Shown here: positions 6,001 through 9,933 of the stretch, one piece after another
Position numbering within the stretch: position 1 is the first letter of the stretch
Layout of the letters: each line of letters begins with the position of its first letter
Notes under the pieces: model-generated
The model's database searches: none
Told to the model about the DNA's origin: nothing
What the model saw: only the letters and a program-made list of their open reading frames with translations
Translations under genes and position numbers: made by a program
DNA from: an uncultured Clostridium sp.
GTDB lineage: Bacteria; Bacillota; Clostridia; TANB77; CAG-508
NCBI GenBank assembly: GCA_947062645.1
Contig: CAMSQT010000030.1
Location: forward strand, 1-9,933
Reading direction: 5' to 3'
DNA length: 9,933 nucleotides

Positions 6001-9000
6001 TTAGAAGAAGACCAATTCAATTGATTGCAGACTATCAACTAAAAATAGAAAATATTAAAACCTATCGAGGAGAAACAGAAAGTAAATACTTAGAAAGAGG
6101 AGAAGAGGTAACCATAGCTTTTGATAGTACAAACAAAACAGCCTTTTATCCTGTTCAAGCAGTGATTAATGGAAAAACCTATTCACTAGAAAAACAAGGA
6201 ACAACTTATAAAACTAAGGTACCAGTAGTTTCAAGCTTTGGACCAAAAACAATTACCATAGAAAAAGTAATTCTAAATAATACAAAAGAAATCGAAATCA
6301 CTGAAAATAACCAAACAAGAGTAGGAATTTTAAAACTAAGACCAACCATTACAGGATTTGGTTATGTAGAAGATGAACAAAATCAAGCGATTAAAGTAAA
6401 TTTTGTGGTAAATGATGTGGAAGATACCATAACAGGAGGAACCATTAAAATTACAAATGAAAACGGAGAAATTGTAAAACAAGAACCATTTTCTCGTGAT
6501 ATGACAGAAATTAGTTTCCCAAAAGGAGTTTGTGAAGAATACGAAATAGAAATATTAGTAGATTATGACCTAGATACCAACCAAATTACAACAGGAGATA
6601 ACGAATATGTAGCACAAAAATTATTAGCAGAAGGAATCAACGTAAGTGGTGAACGTCTATTCGAAGTAAAAGACATCTTAGAAATTAGTTTATACCAAGA
6701 AGGAAAAGCATCTGAAGTAACAAGTATAACCGAAGCACAATTAAAAGACCACTTAGACGACTATATCGTAAAGGTAAGAACCAAAGGAATGCCAATATTC
6801 TATACACAAATTGAAGATTATGAAATTACAGAAGAAGGAGACTTAAACTTTATCTTAGCTTATGATAATGTAATTCAATATCAAGATGGAACCAAACAAA
6901 ATAAACTAAAAGTAACCTATAGCAAAATGGAAGATGGGGTAGCTCATAATAAGAGCATTGAATATCTGATTTCCGAAATAGAAAAAGACCCAACAGGAAC
7001 CTTTACTTTAACACAAAACTATGATGCTTCTTATTTGAATGTATCAAGAAATAGCATTATACCAAATACTTTTAGAGGAACTTTAAATGGAAATGGCTAT
7101 AAAATTTACAATATTAACAAACCATTATTTGAAACCCTAGAAGGAGCAACGATTAAAAATCTTACCTTAGAAAATGTGAATTTATTAGGGGCAAATAGCA
7201 AAGGATCTATTTCAAATGTGGCACAAAACACAACCATTAGCAATGTTCATATCAAGGGATTAGATATGACAACAGGAACCAATGAATCTGGTGGAATGGT
7301 TGGTGACATGCAATCTGGTTGTACCGTAGAAGAAAGTAGCGTAACGAAACTTCATATCAAATTAGACCATATTAGAGTAGCAGCAATTGCAGGAAAATTT
7401 GATGGAAGTACCATTAAAGACTGTTATGTAGAAGGTATCATAGAATCCATTACCTCAACTAGAGATGGTGTAGGAGGAATTGCTGGAGATGGCTGGGGAA
7501 CAGCAGATGCTACTATTACGAATTGTATTGCTAAAATAGAATTTGTAAACAATACAAGAGCGAAAAACAATGGAGGAATTTTAGGACTTGTTAGAAATAA
7601 CAAGGTAACACTAACCAATAATATCAGTTTATGTACAGGAACAGGAGTAAACAAAATATGTGGTACAGCTATGAATTCTGCTTCAACCAACAACTATGAA
7701 TTAGAAGAATCTGAACTGATTTCCAATGCATCTGGAAATAAAGTTAAGAAAATAGCAAAAGACAATATAAATCAAGAATTCTTTGTAGAAGAAGCAAAAT
7801 TTGACCAAGAGAAATGGGATTGCACAGATGCTTCTTACGAGAACTTACCAACATTGAAAAAAGACATCCATAAGGAAGATGATATTGTAGTAGAACAACC
7901 AACAACGAATAAGTTATACATTCCAGAATATAGCAGAATTAAAAAGATAGCAGGATTTGATACCAATAAATTAACAACTTATCATAACTTGCATAAATTA
8001 ATGCCATATTATGATGCAAAATACTTAGTAATGGATGCATCAACCATTCCTACGACTGATGTATTAAATACAAAAGTAATTAAACATATTTTACCTTATG
8101 CCAATGGAAAATTGATAACCTATATTACTTCAAAAGATTATCAAAAAATCACAACGATTAAAGTAGTCTTTGAAGATTATAGCGTAAAAGAATATAACGT
8201 AAACTTTGAAAAATTCCAACAAAATATAGCAATTTATAAAATACCAGAACTAAACTTAAATTATGCTTATGACAATTATGCCATCAAAGAAGATGGAAGC
8301 ATGATAACTACCATAGAAGAATACATGAAAGGTCTTGATTATACAACCGATTTAGACCCACTAACAACGGCAGGAGATAGTAGATTATACAAAGATCATT
8401 ACAATCAAATTATAAAAGCCAATGCAAAACAAATTGCAATGCAATTATTACAAAATGATGAAAATAGTGTACTTACTATGGAAAATAAGGTATTAAATAG
8501 TAAAATACAACAAGATTTAATTGACAGTGGAAAACTAAAAGAAATTGTATATGGATATACCTATTATGACAGATGGTATGGTTTTGAAATAAGAGGAACG
8601 AAAGTATCAGACCTAATGCTATTTGAAGGTAAAATGTATTCTGACTTAATGACCTATTATAATGTTGTAAAAGAAACGTTTGTAGGAAATTTAGTGCCAG
8701 GCAATACAGATGCATTTTACAATACATGTCTAAAGAAATACACAGGAAGTTCAAGTGTTGGTTATTTCTTAGATTATATAATAGCTAATATTGGTGGATA
8801 TGAAAATGTAGATGATTGGTTTACTGAATATTTTGGAGGAAGAAACATATTATCTGAAATTTCAGTAGACAATAGACCCGATATTTTATATCGTGGATGG
8901 TTTAGGCTTAAGAAGAATACTAGGATGATACTTCCCGTTATTACTATGCCAGAGAACTCTACTTATATGATAGCTGGACCATATCATTTACAATTTGGAG

Positions 9001-9933
9001 CTCAACAGTTATATCATAAAAATCCTGAGACTGATACTGGAAGAGCAGAAGTACTAAGGAATGTTAATACACATGTTAGTCTTGTTAAAAAACATGTTTC
9101 AACTTTAGCAGGAGCATTTGATGATGGTAAATGGAGTAGTTATTGTATTATGTCATATGATTGTACAAAAGCAATTACTGGATATAAAACTTCTTATTTT
9201 CCAGGTACAAATATTCCACTAGGAACTAAACCAGTTTATACACAAGGAAAAGTTGGCCAAGAACAACCATTCTTTAAGAACTTTAGTGAAGTTTTAAATC
9301 TATGGCAACCTGCTGGTAGCTCAGCTGGTGTTGCTAATAATGCAGGATTCTTATGGTTCCAAGCAAGATCAGGACTTACTAGTTTTGATACTTGGACTCA
9401 TGAGATGGAGCATGCATTAGATGATAAAATAATGTTATATAAACGAGGAACGAGAGTTAGAGCGGAAACACTTACAGAAGGTAATGTTCAACAATATGCT
9501 AATTGGAGCGAAAATAATCTTGTTCAAGATGTTGGACCTTATTACTTTAATACAACCTTCTACTTGAATAAAGAAGGTAATGCAACTCAGAATTTAACAC
9601 CAGAGAGAATTAATACAAAAGAAAAACTAGAAAATTATTATAAAGGGCAACAAAATGCACTAGATTTACTAGACTATATTGAAGGAAAAGCATTTATTAA
9701 ATTAACACCAGAACAACAAGCAAAAATTGCGACAAGAATGAATATATCTGCTGGTTGGTCTTCTTGGGGAGGAATTACAGCAGCACAAGCTACTGCCATG
9801 AATTTAACATCCTTAGAAGCTTTATATGATAATAGAATTGTGCTAAGACCAAATAATGCTTGGGGAGCAAGTGTAAGAGGATTGAATGTTATCAATGGTC
9901 TTGGAAGCAATGATTATGGATATGAATCTGTAT
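3006..9933 (+). CDS. Giant M26-family (IgA1 protease/Zmp-like) surface zinc metalloprotease with cohesin, LPXTG and dockerin; C-terminus missing
   Basis: The frame is open for 2309 residues to the window edge. Domains in order: signal peptide 1-26 or 1-32; cohesin-like beta domain about 33-165; Pro/Lys/Glu linker 166-224; LPKTG 225-229 with a hydrophobic span 233-251 and GKKW; a second hydrophobic span about 264-285; type I dockerin 293-359 with two Ca-loops (294-305, 336-347); four tandem repeats about 361-1200; M26 N-terminal region about 1217-1620, including FRGTLNGNGYKIYNINKPLF and GLUG-like Gly-rich repeats; and M26 C-terminal region from about 1639 with HEMEH at 2132-2136 and a likely third zinc ligand E2154. 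Streptococcal IgA1/Zmp proteases share the N-terminal LPXTG followed by two membrane segments, which supports one polypeptide. The substrate is unknown; IgA cleavage should not be assumed. GAAGG (2996-3000) precedes ATG 3006; ATG 3015 is also possible. The missing tail is probably one or two hundred residues. Confidence 0.93.
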   Translation, partial: MKKMKKKISMIFAILILILTTTLSYATSKVEATLTATSQKLYEKETVVFTLKVDSFQDINHGIDAYKGVLEYDKTIFEEVKEANFKALSGWEGLQYNSQTCEFVVYKKAGTTLEENIVELSLQVKEGVKAAKTEVKMLDMVTSQGKEDIYVVNGKKAILEMDIIEEQKPEEKPDDKPIEKPDEKPEDQDPGEVPPSKPNIEKPNNNKPNGGVQLENQDQQYQGKLPKTGKNYTMLFLLLAVEVLVAVRAVHFGKKWMTSEKTKATVVTTLAVVLSMQFIGTVYGAVTTFAQKGELNGDGSINYADVSLLEAHLIHLKPLGEDKPIEEAKTLLENADMNSDGKITVTDLSILIQKIENKLNYEVTIRDLLVNNYYPIKGEEIVISFDADVNYDATIQAITVNGKEYEIKRNEANNNLYEIKINVGNTSGVKEYKLEKAKLDNGKEVKIEEEVKVDVLKQQPQIQNWTVEEDIEKTELNVSFDVVDPDQAFVSGNYRIVEKQGENEAENESADGDAILTGEVTAGNNKINVKVEEGKIYEIIMCLTYNLDSDTLEIEGENQVTVTEKEDLKLVVNYDFKVSDLETYRYHDGIEEKTEEFKTGEYINLKFNSTNATTCTPKEAIINGKTYPLTKENDKYKAVVDGATSTGTHTVKLEKVILSNGKNFEVGQEVEVKVIKNAPIVKRFRANESVEDKEINMHLFLKDIDKTITDLTVKLYDNQNNEITTKNLTDKLVEENLTDEETEEEIKNTYYINSQLDTSTATMQDSYKVKIIANYQLLENDDESIHTEEVLLEETIEANPVVNIEKVDVSKKYPEKNENITLTYKVETNKKDLKLTHIMVNNLKCIATKHIDNDENVTYTVTLSAGETAGILNLDTTEFIFEGNIIAHVRNNVQVDVLKDKPTSQAFLQVDDIDNSTVRLTANIVDPDKAFIRGKADLVRNSDGEIVATKEFDAEHITFVIENVELETEYTLVAKMTYDRDTNKLTEETNQNYVEDEEFRRRPIQLIADYQLKIENIKTYRGETESKYLERGEEVTIAFDSTNKTAFYPVQAVINGKTYSLEKQGTTYKTKVPVVSSFGPKTITIEKVILNNTKEIEITENNQTRVGILKLRPTITGFGYVEDEQNQAIKVNFVVNDVEDTITGGTIKITNENGEIVKQEPFSRDMTEISFPKGVCEEYEIEILVDYDLDTNQITTGDNEYVAQKLLAEGINVSGERLFEVKDILEISLYQEGKASEVTSITEAQLKDHLDDYIVKVRTKGMPIFYTQIEDYEITEEGDLNFILAYDNVIQYQDGTKQNKLKVTYSKMEDGVAHNKSIEYLISEIEKDPTGTFTLTQNYDASYLNVSRNSIIPNTFRGTLNGNGYKIYNINKPLFETLEGATIKNLTLENVNLLGANSKGSISNVAQNTTISNVHIKGLDMTTGTNESGGMVGDMQSGCTVEESSVTKLHIKLDHIRVAAIAGKFDGSTIKDCYVEGIIESITSTRDGVGGIAGDGWGTADATITNCIAKIEFVNNTRAKNNGGILGLVRNNKVTLTNNISLCTGTGVNKICGTAMNSASTNNYELEESELISNASGNKVKKIAKDNINQEFFVEEAKFDQEKWDCTDASYENLPTLKKDIHKEDDIVVEQPTTNKLYIPEYSRIKKIAGFDTNKLTTYHNLHKLMPYYDAKYLVMDASTIPTTDVLNTKVIKHILPYANGKLITYITSKDYQKITTIKVVFEDYSVKEYNVNFEKFQQNIAIYKIPELNLNYAYDNYAIKEDGSMITTIEEYMKGLDYTTDLDPLTTAGDSRLYKDHYNQIIKANAKQIAMQLLQNDENSVLTMENKVLNSKIQQDLIDSGKLKEIVYGYTYYDRWYGFEIRGTKVSDLMLFEGKMYSDLMTYYNVVKETFVGNLVPGNTDAFYNTCLKKYTGSSSVGYFLDYIIANIGGYENVDDWFTEYFGGRNILSEISVDNRPDILYRGWFRLKKNTRMILPVITMPENSTYMIAGPYHLQFGAQQLYHKNPETDTGRAEVLRNVNTHVSLVKKHVSTLAGAFDDGKWSSYCIMSYDCTKAITGYKTSYFPGTNIPLGTKPVYTQGKVGQEQPFFKNFSEVLNLWQPAGSSAGVANNAGFLWFQARSGLTSFDTWTHEMEHALDDKIMLYKRGTRVRAETLTEGNVQQYANWSENNLVQDVGPYYFNTTFYLNKEGNATQNLTPERINTKEKLENYYKGQQNALDLLDYIEGKAFIKLTPEQQAKIATRMNISAGWSSWGGITAAQATAMNLTSLEALYDNRIVLRPNNAWGASVRGLNVINGLGSNDYGYESV
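3678..3860 (+). other. Internal sorting module: LPKTG, membrane span, Lys-rich loop, second membrane span
   Basis: This sub-feature of the protease encodes LPKTG (225-229), a hydrophobic run TMLFLLLAVEVLVAVRAV, the positive segment GKKWMTSEKTK, and a second hydrophobic run (about 264-285) ending VYGA, a plausible signal-peptidase site. Topology is consistent: cohesin outside, KK loop inside, dockerin and protease outside. Sortase would cut between T228 and G229 and join the cohesin half to the wall. The order matches the N-terminal anchor of streptococcal M26 proteases; processing is inferred. Confidence 0.8.
4086..6605 (+). repeat. Four tandem ~205-230-residue beta-rich repeats within the M26 protease
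   Basis: Repeats begin near residues 361, 567, 798 and 1003. Each has an A half with a motif like AVINGKTYSLEK...TITIEKVIL ending in a V-x-V-L/I-K-x-x-P turn, and a B half with a V-N/D-F-x-V-x-D-x-D pattern ending in Y-E-I...Y-D-L-D/E-T-N. Best matched are repeats 2 and 4 in half A (AIINGKTYPL/AVINGKTYSL) and repeats 1 and 3 in half B (VVDPDQAFVSG/IVDPDKAFIRG). They are probably Ig-like stalk modules that project the catalytic part from the wall. Divergence at DNA level indicates old duplications. Confidence 0.7.

Noticed and set aside
4883..8754. Minus-strand open frames opposite the protease gene (for example 4883-5245, 5579-5917, 7424-7693, 8476-8754)
   Set aside because: They are hydrophobic or low-complexity translations antisense to clear coding sequence, without ribosome binding sites or recognisable domains.

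Overview
The window looks like a piece of a low-GC Firmicutes (Clostridia-like) chromosome. It is very AT-rich, uses strong AGGAGG-type ribosome binding sites and TTG starts, and is read with the standard code. It carries the mraZ-rsmH-ftsL head of a division/cell-wall (dcw) cluster and a giant surface protein with an LPXTG sorting signal and a dockerin. No closer taxonomic placement is justified from the sequence alone.

Layout. Positions 1-106 (minus strand) hold the first 35 codons of an XRE-type helix-turn-helix regulator that diverges from the rest. Positions 107-369 are a divergent control region: an extended -10 for the regulator, a sigma-A-like promoter for mraZ, and four GTGG-core repeats at about 10-bp spacing, the expected operator for MraZ autorepression. 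mraZ (370-795, TTG start) is followed by 279 bases of A-rich, AAAAGATAAA-repeat DNA ending in a strong intrinsic terminator. rsmH (1075-2005) comes directly after it with no visible promoter of its own. As written, rsmH carries a one-base insertion at 1155/1156 inside its SAM-binding motif. An FtsL/DivIC-like gene (2023-2520) closes the cluster at a second terminator, so the usual downstream pbp and mur genes are not here.

Positions 2521-3005 contain a 218-bp imperfect palindrome of MITE or structured-RNA type, about 160 bases with nothing recognisable, and a good extended -10 promoter. From 3006 to the end of the window one frame stays open for 2309 codons. I translated it by hand and found no stop. 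It encodes a signal peptide, a cohesin-like domain, a Pro/Lys/Glu-rich linker, LPKTG, two membrane segments, a type I dockerin, four tandem beta-rich repeats, and the N- and C-terminal regions of an M26 (IgA1 protease/Zmp) zinc metalloprotease with an HEMEH active site. The C-terminus lies beyond the window.

The left half is a housekeeping module in which MraZ represses its own operon, RsmH methylates 16S rRNA and the FtsL-like protein acts at the septum. The right half is an independent, accessory-looking transcription unit for a surface protease. The most striking point is that this protease carries a cohesin and a dockerin on either side of its sortase site. After sortase and signal-peptidase cuts, a wall-bound cohesin could therefore hold its own released protease non-covalently.
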